NCBI GenBank assembly: GCA_037013685.1
Contig: CM072891.1
Location: 1,760,001-1,824,000 of the forward strand
Direction of reading: 5' to 3'
Length of the DNA: 64,000 nucleotides
From: Acridotheres tristis
Taxonomy: Eukaryota > Chordata > Aves > Passeriformes > Sturnidae
In this document: piece by piece, positions 52,073 through 64,000 of the stretch
Layout: every line of letters begins with the position of its first letter
Position numbering within the stretch: position 1 is the stretch's first letter
Translations under genes and position numbers: made by a program
Notes under the pieces: model-generated
Told to the model about the DNA's origin: nothing
What the model saw: only the letters and a program-made list of their open reading frames with translations
Database searches by the model: none

Positions 52073-52500
52073 TTGAAGTGGTTTTCTATGTCTCCATGGA
52101 CACAATGGGCAATGACTTCAACTTTTGCCCAGCTTCAGAAACAGCTTTCAAGGTATTTGCAAAACTTTACTTTAACACTTGCCACAGTGGAACTTGCTCT
52201 GCCGGCGTTCCTGGGGGCACCGGTCTTTAACAGAAGAGGCTGTGCTACAAGAAGACAGAGCCAGGGAAGACAAAGCCTCTGCATAAAGTACACCCTCATG
52301 AGGGAATTACATAGCAGTCTCAAACTATATCCATTAGAATTCAACAGGAGATTTCGCTCCCAAAATCTCACTGACATTCATCTTAAGTTGAAAGCAGCGA
52401 CAGTTGTGAGAAAACTATTACCTTATTTTGAAAGAAATGTCAGTGGACTTTCAAATGCCTTCTTCTGAAACTAAGTTATGTGGAAGTAATAAATAAAAAT
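52073..52500 (+). other. orphan 131-codon open frame with polyadenylation signals downstream
   Basis: An ATG-initiated frame of 131 codons (52073-52468), followed 20 bases after the stop by two overlapping AATAAA signals (52488-52493 and 52492-52497). The frame region is less AT-rich than its flanks and includes CpG words (CTGCCGGCG, CACCGGTC). The protein is basic in the middle (RRGCATRRQSQGRQ) and I recognise no domain, signal peptide or membrane segment. No Kozak-like context is obvious at the first ATG. It could be a terminal exon of an unknown or noncoding transcript, a decayed retroposed gene, or chance. AATAAA is frequent in AT-rich DNA and frames of this length are expected once or twice in 64 kb, so I do not call it a CDS. 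Confidence 0.2.
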
Positions 52501-52789
52501 GTATTTTCTTTTGAGTAAACTCATGAACAGTGTTTGCTTGAAAATATTTTAAATATGTAAGTATGTTACCACAATATACATAATATTGAAAAGCAATTGC
52601 TCTGCTCTTGTGATTGCTTTATATAGATGCTTTCCCAAGCTTGGATAAATACAAATGCATGTAAATATGAATGAAGGCTATACCTGTAAAAATTTACCTA
52701 GTTATACATGAGGGATGAAATTACCTTTCTAGAAATATGGCCACTCAGAGGAACTGAATAATTTCCTACACTATAGTAATGTTCTGGAA

Positions 52790-52900
52790 ACAAACCAAAC
52801 CAGACCAAACCAAACCCAAACTAAACCAACCAAAAAACCTTAAACCAACCCCCATCCCCCTGCTAAACAAAAAAAAAAAAAAAAAAAAAAAAACCAAAAA
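52790..52900 (+). repeat. (CAAAC)n-rich tract with A25
   Basis: A run of AAACC/AAACCAG/AAACCC units lacking G almost entirely, followed by ACCAACCCCCATCCCCC and 25 consecutive A at 52869-52893. Open frames on both strands (52766-53020 - and 52779-52973 +) are products of the tract. Confidence 0.85.
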
Positions 52901-54676
52901 ATTCCAAAAGAGTAAAGTCTTCAGACTACATATAGTATCAACTGAACAATTGTTCCCACATGTAGGAATGTAGGAATCCAAAATTCTTTTCAGGTGTCTT
53001 AATTTTGTGTACATATGCATCAGTGACTATGAGATCTTCAACACCATTGCATTCCCAGTGCCATTCTACTAGACTTTCATCAGTGTTATTAAACTGTACA
53101 GTATATACACACCAAACTCAACAACAGGTTTGTGAAGGATGTCAGTTGAGCCATACTATTCTCTTACATAGAAATATAACTAGAAGGAGAAAAACCATCC
53201 ACATTCTCCCCATTAATTGTTTGAAAAAAAAACTGAAAACTTATTTACCTTCTGTAAATGTCTCTTCAGGATGTTAAAATGAAGAAATAAGGAGAACATT
53301 GTGAAAGCATTGGAAGCAAATTGTCATCAAAACAATGAGAAATTCATTGATTTGTATTCAGTGAATAGCCTAGTTCTTTCCAACTCATGTTACCTAACAA
53401 ACACAATCTCACCAGATGGTGAATAAGAAAATCAAATAGATTATATTCAAACAAATGTAAAAACACATTGAACAGTCATATCAAGAACAACCACAATCTT
53501 AACTTTGCCAAAATGAAAATAAATCCAAGAAGGAAAGCTCAAGATGAACTGAGTATCTATGAGAGACAGAGGCAATGACTATAAAGGAAGACAAATGAGA
53601 TGCACAATAGAATTCAAGCTTCAGTGCTTCAAGCCAAAGACCAGGACGCTAGCCAAAGAAGAACACTAAAATAAAATACAAATAAAAATTTAAAAATGGG
53701 GAAAACAAAGAATAATAAAGCAAACAAAACACTGCAAACAAATAAAACGCTGCAAAGCAAATGTGCTTTGTAATGTGGAAGCACTATATGAAAAGAGATA
53801 AATGGCAGTAGTTGGACATGCAGAAAAATCCTGAAATTTTTCATTATTTCAAAAGCTCAAAAGAAGTCTTACTTTGCAATGTATATAAAACTTGAAGAAG
53901 AACAAAACTGAATTTAGGTCCATTAAATTCTATACAGAAAAATTAGTTAGAAGTTCTTACTACAAAAGTACTACAAATTACTTCTCAAGAATTAGTAGGA
54001 ATAAATTTTAAAGGCAATCAATAGATAACAGATATTTGTTAGACCTTTTATTTTATAGGCCAATGTGTCTGATAGGGTGGACTCGTATTTTGGAATACCT
54101 TTCTGCCATATAAAATCTTGAGAGTTCATCTTCTCAGGAAAAGAACATAGCTGAACATGAATAGAAGCATCAAATATATCTGTTTTCTCTATCGTCACTT
54201 CTAGTACTTAGAGCATAAAGAAATAGATAGAAAAAATACTGATGATTGTATAAACAAATAACTGAGGAAAAAGTAATTTTCAAAATTGAGGGCTCAACAT
54301 TATGACAATGCCTTGAAATACTAAAAGAGAAAAAAATGTTTAACATGGTAGAACAGCTCATCAACCTCAACTGAATTTTAATGATGCATTGAAACCTCAT
54401 AAGTGCAGTAAGGGCTGAGTACGGATGGACTCAAATTTCAAAGTAAAAATTCTTGCCAACACTCAGGTATTTCAACTCAAATATGTTATAAAAGAATGAG
54501 AGTTTAAAAGTGTTCTGCAGAAAAAAACACCCCTTTGAAACAACAGCTGAGATACACCTTGCCAGCCTGGCAGCCTTTTTGCATCATTCACTTATTTAGC
54601 CAATATTCCTCATTCTGAAACCAATGGTTTGAAACATCTCTGTTACATTTTCTCCCTAACAATAAAGAGATAAATA
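52901..54676. other. AT-rich, A-rich unique noncoding DNA
   Basis: No gene identified. The + strand is strongly A-rich between about 53280 and 54330, giving phenylalanine/leucine-rich chance frames on the - strand. Confidence 0.7.
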
Positions 54677-54812
54677 AATCATAAAACCATAGGAGTCGTA
54701 TGGGACCCACAAGGATCATTCAGTCCAACTCCTGAGCCTGCTTAGGTTCATTGCAAGAATCACACCATGTGCCTGGGAGCCTTGTCCAAGCACTTCTTGA
54801 ACTCTGGCAGGT
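54677..54812 (-). repeat. CR1 LINE 3'-end fragment
   Basis: The + strand reads AATCATAAAACCATAGGAGT, CGTATGGGACCCACAAGG, ATCATTCAGTCCAACTCC, ATTGCAAGAATCACACCATG, TGCCTGGGAGCCTTGTCC and AAGCACTTCTTGAACTCTGG. This is the reverse complement of a CR1 3' region of the subfamily carrying the ACCATGTGCCTGAGAGC word. 5'-truncated; homology stops at about 54812. Confidence 0.9.
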
Positions 54813-56640
54813 ATTTGAAACACAGACAGCAGCTAAGGAAATTTTTTGTGCATTGAAGCACAGACAGAATATCTGCATTTTGTCTTTTAAGACTGTATGT
54901 ATTGCTTCTTAGATGTGATTGAAATGATATTTCAGCTCTACTTTTTATTTGACTTTTCAGTACATAAAATGCAAATAAGTAGTTTAGAAGATGGTTAAAC
55001 AAATTATGTCTGGGAAATGAGTTATCATACTTTAATTTTTAATGTATGCTTAAACTTTAGACTTGAAAAATTTCTAGTTGTTTCTTGTTTTACACTTCAT
55101 TTCTAGTTCTAAAAATTTGCATTTTAAAGAATACTGAGTGATGGTTATTGAGTTCAGTTATTTCTGATAAGGCCCTTAGATTTTCGTGGTTGTCAGGGTC
55201 CCATAAGGAACTGCCTTCTCTTTGACTGAGGTTCCCTGCAGTTCCATTTGGCTGTGTGCTACAGAAGAGTTCCCGGCTTTCACTACACCAAAGACTGCAT
55301 TTCAGTAGTTTAAAAAATTGATCCTTGTTTTTACAATTTTAAAAATCACTCAGATGGGGCTTTATTAATAGCTATTGTCATTTTTTTTTAATAGTTCCAC
55401 TTGTATAGAGGAGCCATCATTTCACATTATGAGCACACAAGAGTGGAGCTCAGGCTGTGGGATATGCTGTATGTTTAACACTTCAACTCTTGTGCCTCCT
55501 ATCTAATCAGACAGATTTTAAAGGGCTCACACACAGTTGATACAAAGAAAGAATTTTATCTTCCAGCTGGCTTATCCCCCCAGTACTTAGCCTCTAGTTA
55601 GCTCTTGCTCTTTTTACAGTCTCTATCCCTTTGAAAGGTTTAGAGAAAACACTTCAAAGTGCTGTTTTCAAAGATGAGCTACTCAAGATAAACTCCTCTC
55701 CATTCTGACCCTCTCCTCATATTTCCACCTTACAAACATTCACATTCAGTTTTCTTTTCTTCAGTTTGCTGCTGTTCCATGCAGTGGCCAAGTGTTGTGC
55801 TCATTTCCCAGATGTTCAAGATATATTAGGAAGAAAAAAAAAAAGGATGCAATAACGTTTCATTTTTCAGACTCCTTTAAAAATTTTCCCAGTAGTTCAA
55901 TAATACCAGTCTTTCTGTGAATGAGCAGATTGAGCAAGAGAATTCAACACTAAAAATGTACTACTAATGTATTAATACAGCAATAATTCACAATTTTTTC
56001 AAAATACCCTTAAAATAGAAAACTGTGCAATTCTAACTGAATTTCAAAAGTAGCTTAAGGAAGATAAATGTCAATAAATTTTCTGGTTATCGGAAATTTC
56101 ACATGGAATTACAGCTATCCCTTATTGTCATCTATCTGATTTGCAATTTTCCATTCCATGTACATGCAACACAGATTGTCTTGCCCTTTCCCTAGATTAA
56201 TTTTTTTGTGTTATGAATGTATGAGGTGGTCCAGTGCAAACCTCATTAGTTCCAGTCATGTGCCTTACAATTCTGCATCCAACCCTGTCTTCAGAGTTCA
56301 TGTCTTTGTTTTATTTTTTTAAAAAAACACTCTCACCAATAACAGAGACAATCTTCCTCAAAAACAGTTACTAAGCATCTGGCTAGCAAATAATTCAATA
56401 ACAAAAATTTGTTCTTCACTCTTGCTCTGCTTCATTTCCCATTGGATTTCTAACCAGTACAAGTGCATTGCCACTTAGATGATACTTGATGCAGGATTTG
56501 TGTCAGCCAGGACAGATCATTGAGACTGATAAACTATTCTGAATAGTGCCTGTTAAATGTGTTGGCTTTGTTAATAAATTGGTGTTATGCAAAACATGTA
56601 GGTCATGTTGCCCCTAGCTTTCTCCTTAGCATGCACTCAA
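54813..56640. other. unique noncoding DNA
   Basis: No gene identified. The part at 55170-55760 is less AT-rich with pyrimidine-rich stretches on the + strand; no open frame above 60 codons there. The remainder is AT-rich. Confidence 0.65.
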
Positions 56641-56646
56641 GGTTGG

Positions 56647-56698
56647 CATCGTGTCATCCCTGCCACCTGCTTATTCCTTGGCAGGACACAACACGATG
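56647..56698. other. imperfect hairpin
   Basis: An outer perfect stem of 8 bp (CATCGTGT 56647-56654 with ACACGATG 56691-56698), an asymmetric internal loop, and an inner perfect stem of 7 bp (CCTGCCA 56659-56665 with TGGCAGG 56679-56685) closing a 13-base loop. Both stems are GC-containing in an AT-rich setting. Whether it is transcribed cannot be seen. At about 52 nt it is shorter than a typical microRNA precursor. Confidence 0.55.
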
Positions 56699-59600
56699 AT
56701 GTGTTCTGGCAAATGGATGTCCAGCAGCTGAATCACTGATGCAGTAATGAAGGCAAATACCCCCGAATATTCATGAGAAAGCATCCTAGAGGAAAGATCC
56801 CTTGTGACTGCCAGTACTGCCAGTCAGTCATTCCATCCTATTTCCCCTCTTTATGCCATCTATGGAGCCATGTTACTCAGTATCTCTGACTGGCTTAGTG
56901 TACTCTTCTAGATGATATATTTGAAAGCTTAACTAGATTCAGAATGGTGCTAATCTAAACTGCTCACTGGCTAGCTTCCAGGTCACACTTCCAAATACTC
57001 TGATATCTTGACTTAGTAATGGCATGGGACATTTAAAGAAGGATATTCTACAATGACAGTAAAAACACTGCCATTTTCATAGAATTTATAAGACATTTGT
57101 GTTGAGTACTCATATATATACTTACTGGTGCCAGAATATAGAAAAGAACAGAAGTAAACCCTATCATAAAAACTAGATTGCAAGAAAGAAATCTTGCCTT
57201 CATACATACCATTCGTTCTGGGATTCGTTTTTCTTTAAGGAACCACTTTATGATCTAAATAAATTGCTGCAATTATGGCTCTGATTCAAAAAAGCACTTC
57301 AGCACATATTTAACTCAAGCATGATCTTGGCATGCCCACTCCTCAGTGTTGGCTTGTGATGATATTGCTGTAACTGAAGATAGAAACCTGACACCTTTTA
57401 TTCAGTACACAGCAAAAGTAAACCTATCAGATGATAGCTCAACAAAATAAGTCACCTTTTGGCAAGTATATCTTCAGCACCATAAAATCTACTCAGTTAA
57501 CAACATTGTTTTCCCCAGCTTTTCTTTGATGTATCTTGAAATATTCGTGTTGCATTAATGAGTAGAAACTAGATTTATTAGATGAACACTAGCTACTACA
57601 GGCATCTTTGAAGGGAAAAAACCCACAATTATTTAATTAAATAGGAAATTCAAATTTAAACCATCACCCCTACCCAAGCCTGGAAAATAATTTTTAGAAG
57701 GCAATTGACCTAGGGCAATAAAATATGGCTAGGATAGGTAATTGTGTGAAATTTTAATCATACCTGATTCTAAACCTCTTCAGTCCATCTAAGCAACTAG
57801 CAAGTAAATATTTATTTAAGTTACAACAGACCTATCAATAGTTTTAGAATAAAAATGGGAAAAAGTCCATAGCAATATATCAAATCAGGACCATTTTAAT
57901 GTAGAACAGCCTTGATGGGAAGCAAATATCCAGATACATTGTTACTCACTCTAGGCCATTATTTGAATGAACTGTTTATGTTTGTCTTGTTCCCACTGCC
58001 CATGTTCAATGCTAAAAAACGTGCAATATGGAAAAGGAACTAGAGAAATTTTAAGGTTTTTTTTTTTTTTTTTTTGCTCATTCCTTCTCTAAGAATTAAG
58101 TAACTTAAATAAGTTAATTCTTACACCAAAGAAGCAGCAGTTTTAGAGCAGGAAATGTCAGTAAGCTTTTTTCCTAATTGAAGTCCAGTCATGCTTCACT
58201 TGCTTTTGGGAAGTTTGAAGGAAGTAAGGAGTTTTTATTGCAAAATGAAAAAATAAGTGTATGTAAGCTCCTCTTTACAAGTCTGACTATCTTTCAAGTA
58301 CATTTTTCATGTTATGTAAATCTGAATAAGCAACAGTGAAAAAGGCAGTATTCCTTAGTGACACGATCCTGTAAAAATGCAAAAGACAAATGAAGTAGCA
58401 AGGAGAAATGCAATTTAGTAGAGACTTTGCAGGCACAATAAAAGTTCATAAAGCAAATATTGCAAAAAAATTCTAGATGGAAGTATCTGAAATCTATGTG
58501 ACTACTTCAGGCTGATTCCCTTAAACTACTTCTCAGCAACAGCTTTTTTGTTATTGCAGAATGTTGTTTCCCTAACGTGACTTTTAAACTTTTGGATTTT
58601 GACAGCACTATGAGGTAAAGGTCTTATCTGACTCATTAACTTTCCATGTTCCACTCCCTGCTCTTAAGTCTAAAGTTTAAGGATTAATGTGTCAGCAAAG
58701 CCCTAATAACAGCACAACGATTCATGGCCAAAAACTATTGAATAACTTCACATTTGAGTAGATATTGGGATTTGACAGAATCCTTATACATAACGTTGAA
58801 GAGCAGTGAGAGTCCATAAATAAAATGCCTTGCAGGCAAGAACATAAATACCGTGAAATGCCTTGTGTGTGATGCTGTACAAGAAAAAAAATCTTTAAGT
58901 AGAATTCAAGATCAGTCTGATTTCAGCTGTGATTATATCATCTTATTTAATCACATTACTTTTATTTTCACCACAATCAATTTCTGGATTTATTTGTGTG
59001 CATTTGTGTGTGTGTGTGAGAGGGGGAGAGAGAGAAATTTTATGCAAATAACACGGTTTTCTGACTCTTCCTGTTCCAAAAAAATCCTGTAGGTAATGTA
59101 GCATGAGTACTGTAACTGCTTGCTGTAAAGGTCTAACTGGGCCTGTCATCTGTTGCTTCTTTATCCTTTTTGAGACAATCAATAAAACTTGTCATGTTTT
59201 TCCTTTTTATGGCTCATTGAGCTCTTATCAAATACTCAGTGAACTATTGATTAATGGACAAACCGGAGACTATCAGCTTTTACTCACCTTGAAACACTTT
59301 TTCTGTGAACAGCAAGACTTGAAAATACAACTTTTCAGAGGTTTAGTTCTGGATTGTGAATCACACATAGAATTTCAGCTGTTTCAGTTCAGCATCATCA
59401 GTTACTCATCTCAGGGTGTTCTGGTCTGTGAAATCTGCAATTAAAATCAAATGCTAAACAGCATACTAGTGCTTTTATATGGTAAGTCAGGATTTTTTAT
59501 TCAACCTAGATCACTGCAGAATTGCAAGTGGGATCCATTAAAGCATAAGTTTTATTTGTCTAAAAAGATTGCATGTCCATTAAGGTTTTTGGGGAATTTT

Positions 59601-61840
59601 TTTGAGTTTTTGGAACTGATGCAAATGAAGTGAAGTTTCTTTGGTTTGCCGTGAATCAAGACAAACTGGAATTCTTATTTCCCATCACAATTTTGTATTA
59701 CTACTTCTATTTTTTTTCTCTCCACTACTCCAGACCCCTGGAGTCTTCATTAACCTCCTCATTTATGTACCCAACAAAGGTTAAAACACTTTCTTTGTGA
59801 CACTTCAATAATTTCACTGTAGCTGCTGCTGAAGATAAGTCCCAGCAGTTGTTAGGTTATATATTTATATATATGAAAATTGGAGACATCGTTGTTCTTC
59901 AGAGAACCTACAGAAAACTCCGGCTTTTAGTTTTTGCTTTTTCGGTGCACCATTTTTGACATCTCTTTTTCTTGTAATCAGTAGTTACTTAACCTATTTT
60001 GGTTCTCCATATATGTGCATACGTATATGTGATTGTAGCCAAAAGCTCGTTAAAAAATTCCCTTTACAGGGTTTTTTTTTTTCCTCCTTTAGTGTTGTGT
60101 GATGTCATAGTAAGGTTTAATTTGCCTATTTTTTCTTTAATTTTGAAAAATATTTTTATGCAATTATCCTGCTTCTTCCTTCTTTTTCAGTAAAGCTGCA
60201 ATATAGAGACACCTACTGGGAAATAAATGAACAGAAACAAATGCAAATATCAATAATAATAATAGCAATAATATTATTTATAGTTTTCAAAATAGTATTG
60301 GCTAACCATATTGATATTCAGTATTTTTGATTTCCACAGAAACAGTATTAATTTGATCCAGAAACATTCTAGACAAGGATGTTTAATTTGAATATTCAAT
60401 CTGACTGATTATAACAATGATTAAACTATCTGTGGAATTTCAGATTTTCCACATATTTTTCCCTTTCAGAAGCAATCACAGAATCATTGTAATTGGACCC
60501 AGGAATAAGAAGATGCTATGTGCCAATTTCTGTGCACTGATTTCAGAAGCTTAATCATTCAGGAAAAGATAGAACTAGATCTAATAATTATATAAAGAAA
60601 AAAAAAAGGCAGTATGACAAAATAGAAGCTAGGGAACATATTACTGAAACCTATACTGTGTCCAATATGTTCACACAAATGGATAGTTGAAGGCAAAACT
60701 TCATTTCAATCTTGTATTGAAGTTATCATCCCTCATTAGATTATAAGTTCCCTATCAGACATATCATTCAGTAAAATCTTCATTAGTCACAAAGTCAAAA
60801 TAATATATTTGGCTGATTACTGTTTAATGATTGTGTAATGATTTTATTCTTAAAGCATATATTATATAATGAATGTGTTATTTTATTAGCCATCTAAATA
60901 ATGGTAAAGAGTAGGGGTGTTGTTTACTCTTTTCTGTAGTTTCTGTCATAATTCATAAGAAAATAGCTTCCCTCTGATTCAGAAGTCTCCTGAGAATAAG
61001 TGCTGTAGTACATTCTTCAAAACATTTACAATAGTGCCTCTATGTAAGCATAAGTTAATACATTCCTGGAAAAATAATTCTAGCAGCTAATATTTTGTGA
61101 ACAGTTTCCTTAGAAAATAAATGATATAAAAAAGTTAATATGAGAACTATTAAACTTTTTTTTTTAATTTGCTACCCGTGGGAGCAAATAACATTTTTCA
61201 AATGATTGCACTCAGGAATACATTCACAAAGGCTCTTACGCCCAATGTTTTGTATTAAGAGTTCTTGGCTTGAGCTATCTTGCTACTGGTAGAAACGACA
61301 GCACTGAATTAGCATTTTCTGAGGAATGGCAACTGAGGGAGATTCACCATTCACTTGAAGGAATTCGACCACATTTTACCCTTCCTCCTAGCTAGGAATG
61401 CTGATCACCAGTCTGCAGGACAGTCTGATACTCTGCCCTCACTCATCCTCTGCTTTCTAAGGAGCCAAATCTGGGCTAGGGAGGACAATGTTCATTAATG
61501 GAAGTCTAGATATTATAATAGAGTTCAGATATTTTGTAAAATATTTAATCATGTCCTTTGAAACTGCCTTCTAAACATAAATATGCCTTATTATACCCTG
61601 AAAAGTTTTTGATGCTTAATTTAATTTTTTCTATTGGGGATCTTCTGACTCCATTTCTCCTTGATACTTAATAATTACCTATAGAAAGGATGATAATAAT
61701 TGCATCCCCCTAACAATCTAGGTGGTACACACAAGTTAAGACCAGAGCAAAGAAATAAGTTCCTGTCCAACCCAGCTCTTCTTGAAAAAATACATCCTCA
61801 CATAAACTGAGGTGCATAAACTGGTACATTTGGGGGTAAT

Positions 61841-61844
<4 letters not shown>
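56699..61844. other. AT-rich unique DNA with simple repeats
   Basis: No gene identified. It holds T19 at 58057-58075, a (TG)n/(GA)n stretch at 58993-59037 and a short AAT-type run near 60252-60285. Open frames reach 113 codons (59103-59444, +) without recognisable content. Confidence 0.7.
58993..59037 (+). repeat. (TG)n followed by (GA)n
   Basis: TTTGTGTGCATTTG, then five or so TG units, then GAGAGGGGGAGAGAGAGA. Compound microsatellite. Confidence 0.85.

Positions 61845-61878
<34 letters not shown>
61845..61878. repeat. (AT)17 microsatellite
   Basis: Thirty-four bases of perfect AT alternation, the longest uninterrupted dinucleotide run in the window. Self-complementary and likely polymorphic. 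Confidence 0.95.
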
Positions 61879-61881
<3 letters not shown>

Positions 61882-64000
61882 TTTAAAGTCTCTCTTTATA
61901 GATACTTATATGGGTCAGATATTTTGGGTCACTTATTTTTTATTTAAGCTGTTCATAGTTGGGATATTTCATTGTGAGTTTTTGCTGGTTTTTTTTTTTT
62001 TTTCTTGGAGGGTATACAGGGAAGGATTTGTTTGCCTGTTACTTAATTCTTCTGCATGACATTCCAGTATTTTTCGAGGCTGTATCTCTTCGATATCACT
62101 CTACCTTCTGCCAATTCGTGTACAATTTTTGCCACAGGTTGCGTTGACAGCTACAGCATTACATGTGTCTTAGAGACATTCTAAGTAGAAGACTGAATTC
62201 AGAGATATATTTTTGTCAACTTGGCTTCAGTGTATAATTTAAGTAGACTCCCCAGATAATTTCACTTACATCAGTAACCTAAGACAGAAGCTTAGATATC
62301 ACGAAATGAAGAGCACCAAGCAACTTTCCTAAAAACTTTGAATTTCTATTTTTTCTAATAATATGAAATTAGATTAATGAGAAGTTTGTCTTCCCTGTTA
62401 TCAACTGTGTTCATTGTGAGATGATAGACTTTATGTAAAATGGAAAGTTAAAGATTAGTGTACACTTATCTGAACATGTACATGCACAAAGATATATGTG
62501 TATATACAAATACACATACTAAACTATAACTAGATACTCATTACATAAATCACAATAACTAAGCTCTTTGAAATAACCTATTCTGTCATTTTAATTTCAC
62601 ATGTACATACTTCTATCTCAAATTGTCTCTGAATTTTTTTCATGAACAGCATCTTCAGTGTATAGTGTTTAAATTTAACATAATTTGCTACTAAACTTCT
62701 TACTATAATAAAAATTTATTTTGGTATTTTACATAAAGGGTAGCCTCTGTTGTGGAGGATTTATTAACATTATTTTATTTATTGAAGTTTCTTATTTCTT
62801 CTTTTTTTCAGAAACTTATTTTAATATATATTCACAGATCACTCATACATTCAGTATTTTCTAATAATTCTCTATAAAAATGATGTTCCATATATACCAG
62901 ACTGTCATGATTCGAGTTGTATAAACTGAATAGTTCTAAAAGTAGTTGATTTCTCTATCATAAAAGGTATAAAAAGCTCAGCTTAATGAAAACTGGCATT
63001 TTAATGTTAACCAGCTAATTTAGTCTGGAGTAATACTGGATCACAGCCACTTAGCTAAAAGAAGAAGTTTACCACTGTTCCATGTGGTATATAAACATAA
63101 CTCATCAACGTTTGACATTGTGGCAGACTTTGACATACATTTTTTAAATGGCACAAAGTAAGACAAAAGGCAATAGCTGACTTGATAGTAGATGAGAATT
63201 TGAGTCACAACCTGTATTATTACCTTTTTAAAAGTGTATTTCATTACAAAAATTAATATTTACAACCTTTAGGGTCACATAAAAGACCAACATAATCAAC
63301 ATATTGAATTGGCCACTAGGTCATTATCATTACAGAAACAAAAAACTAGTTCATGTGTTGTCTACTTTCTAAAAACATTTGCAGTGGTGAAACCTAAATA
63401 TTAACTTGCATAATATAAAATCAACTCTGTAGAAACATATGTTCAACTCTGAAATATATGCATCTTGCTCCATTAAAAAACAGCTTGAGTTCACCTCTGG
63501 TTTGTGGGTCCAGAATACTTTCATTCTCTTCTGTGCCAGATGCTGGTTCATTAAGTCTGGATAGTCATTGCTTTAGCACAAATATTACTGCTGAGCTCCT
63601 TTTCTCTCGCTTGTAACTGAGCAGGGGTTCTGATGTTTTTGTCCTCCTTCAACAAACTTTACCTTATATGTAAAACAATACATGAAAGCAAGACAGTTCT
63701 GTGAGATTTTTCCTTGCTTTAGTATGATTAAGAAGACCACATAAAACATTGTCCGAAGAACAATACCTAACTCTTTAAAAACTGATTTTGAATGTATCCT
63801 TATCATTTTTAACTAAATTTAAGCTGCTTATTTTACCTCCCGTGACAGTATAGTTCAGCAGATATTCCTCTTGCCACAGTGGAGCTAAAGGCCAAGTAAT
63901 AACGTCAGCCCTGAGAGGGAAACACTTATTCCTGATAGTGGTGCCATTTCTACCAGAACTTGTGCTTTAACTTCACCACCACATTTCAAGTCCAGATTGA
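61879..64000. other. AT-rich unique noncoding DNA
   Basis: No gene identified. A T-run lies near 61990-62003. The last 160 bases (63840-64000) are less AT-rich. There a - strand frame stays open for 37 codons and a + strand frame for about 40, each ending in a stop, and neither reads as a protein I know. A truncated exon at the edge cannot be excluded without the neighbouring sequence. Confidence 0.65.

Noticed and set aside
52766..53020. Open frames on both strands around an A25 run
   Set aside because: Products of the C/A-rich simple repeat.
58598..58680. CTATGAGGTAAAGG resembling part of MIR
   Set aside because: A single short word without the flanking MIR segments.
60484..60520. ATCACAGAATCATTG resembling a CR1 tip
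   Set aside because: Only about 15 bases fit and the expected GGAAGGGACC word does not follow.
1..64000. CRISPR arrays, operons, prophages or other prokaryotic features
   Set aside because: The avian repeats and eukaryotic composition exclude a prokaryotic source, and no regularly spaced repeat array is present.

Overview
This is a stretch of vertebrate nuclear DNA, most likely from a songbird (passerine) or close relative. It is AT-rich throughout, has no operon-like gene packing, and carries bird-specific interspersed repeats. These are 3'-end fragments of CR1 LINEs, which end in the ATTCTATG-type tail, and long terminal repeats (LTRs) of two or three families common in passerine genomes. 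The family matches come from memory of the consensus sequences, not from a database search.

I find no protein-coding gene, tRNA, rRNA or known small RNA gene. The longest open frames (131-139 codons) are about what chance gives in 64 kb of AT-rich DNA read in six frames. Several shorter ones lie inside LTRs, CR1 tails or A-tracts. The window is best read as a gene desert or the inside of a very long intron; the sequence does not say which. Repeat density is low and the repeats are old and truncated, which suits an autosomal macrochromosome better than an ERV-rich avian W chromosome (inference).

Layout. 1-6.2 kb is AT-rich unique DNA with a G/T repeat (3.83 kb), an AC repeat (4.27 kb), a purine tract ending in A22 (4.64-4.73 kb) and a possible ancient MIR-like SINE (3.4 kb). 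6.2-19.3 kb is unique DNA with one small CR1 tip and weak ancient-repeat remnants near 10.5 and 18.4 kb. A CR1 fragment lies at 19.34-19.55 kb. 19.5-28.7 kb is unique DNA with an (AAAT)n array and a less AT-rich block at 24.4-24.97 kb. A solo LTR lies at 28.74-29.32 kb (+ strand) and another at 34.64-35.05 kb (- strand), with a 600-bp less AT-rich block between them (33.4-34.0 kb). 35-43 kb holds simple repeats and one GC-richer island (38.6-38.8 kb). The best CR1 3' end lies at 42.93-43.30 kb, a CR1 tip at 45.92-45.98 kb, a partial LTR at 49.44-49.71 kb, an orphan open frame followed by polyadenylation signals at 52.07-52.50 kb, a C/A-rich tract with A25 at 52.8-52.9 kb, and a CR1 fragment at 54.68-54.81 kb. 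The last 9 kb is AT-rich, with an imperfect hairpin at 56.65 kb and a 34-bp (AT)n run at 61.85 kb.

I saw no undescribed system. The items most worth checking are the 52.1-kb open frame, the less AT-rich unique blocks as possible conserved noncoding elements, and the 56.65-kb hairpin.
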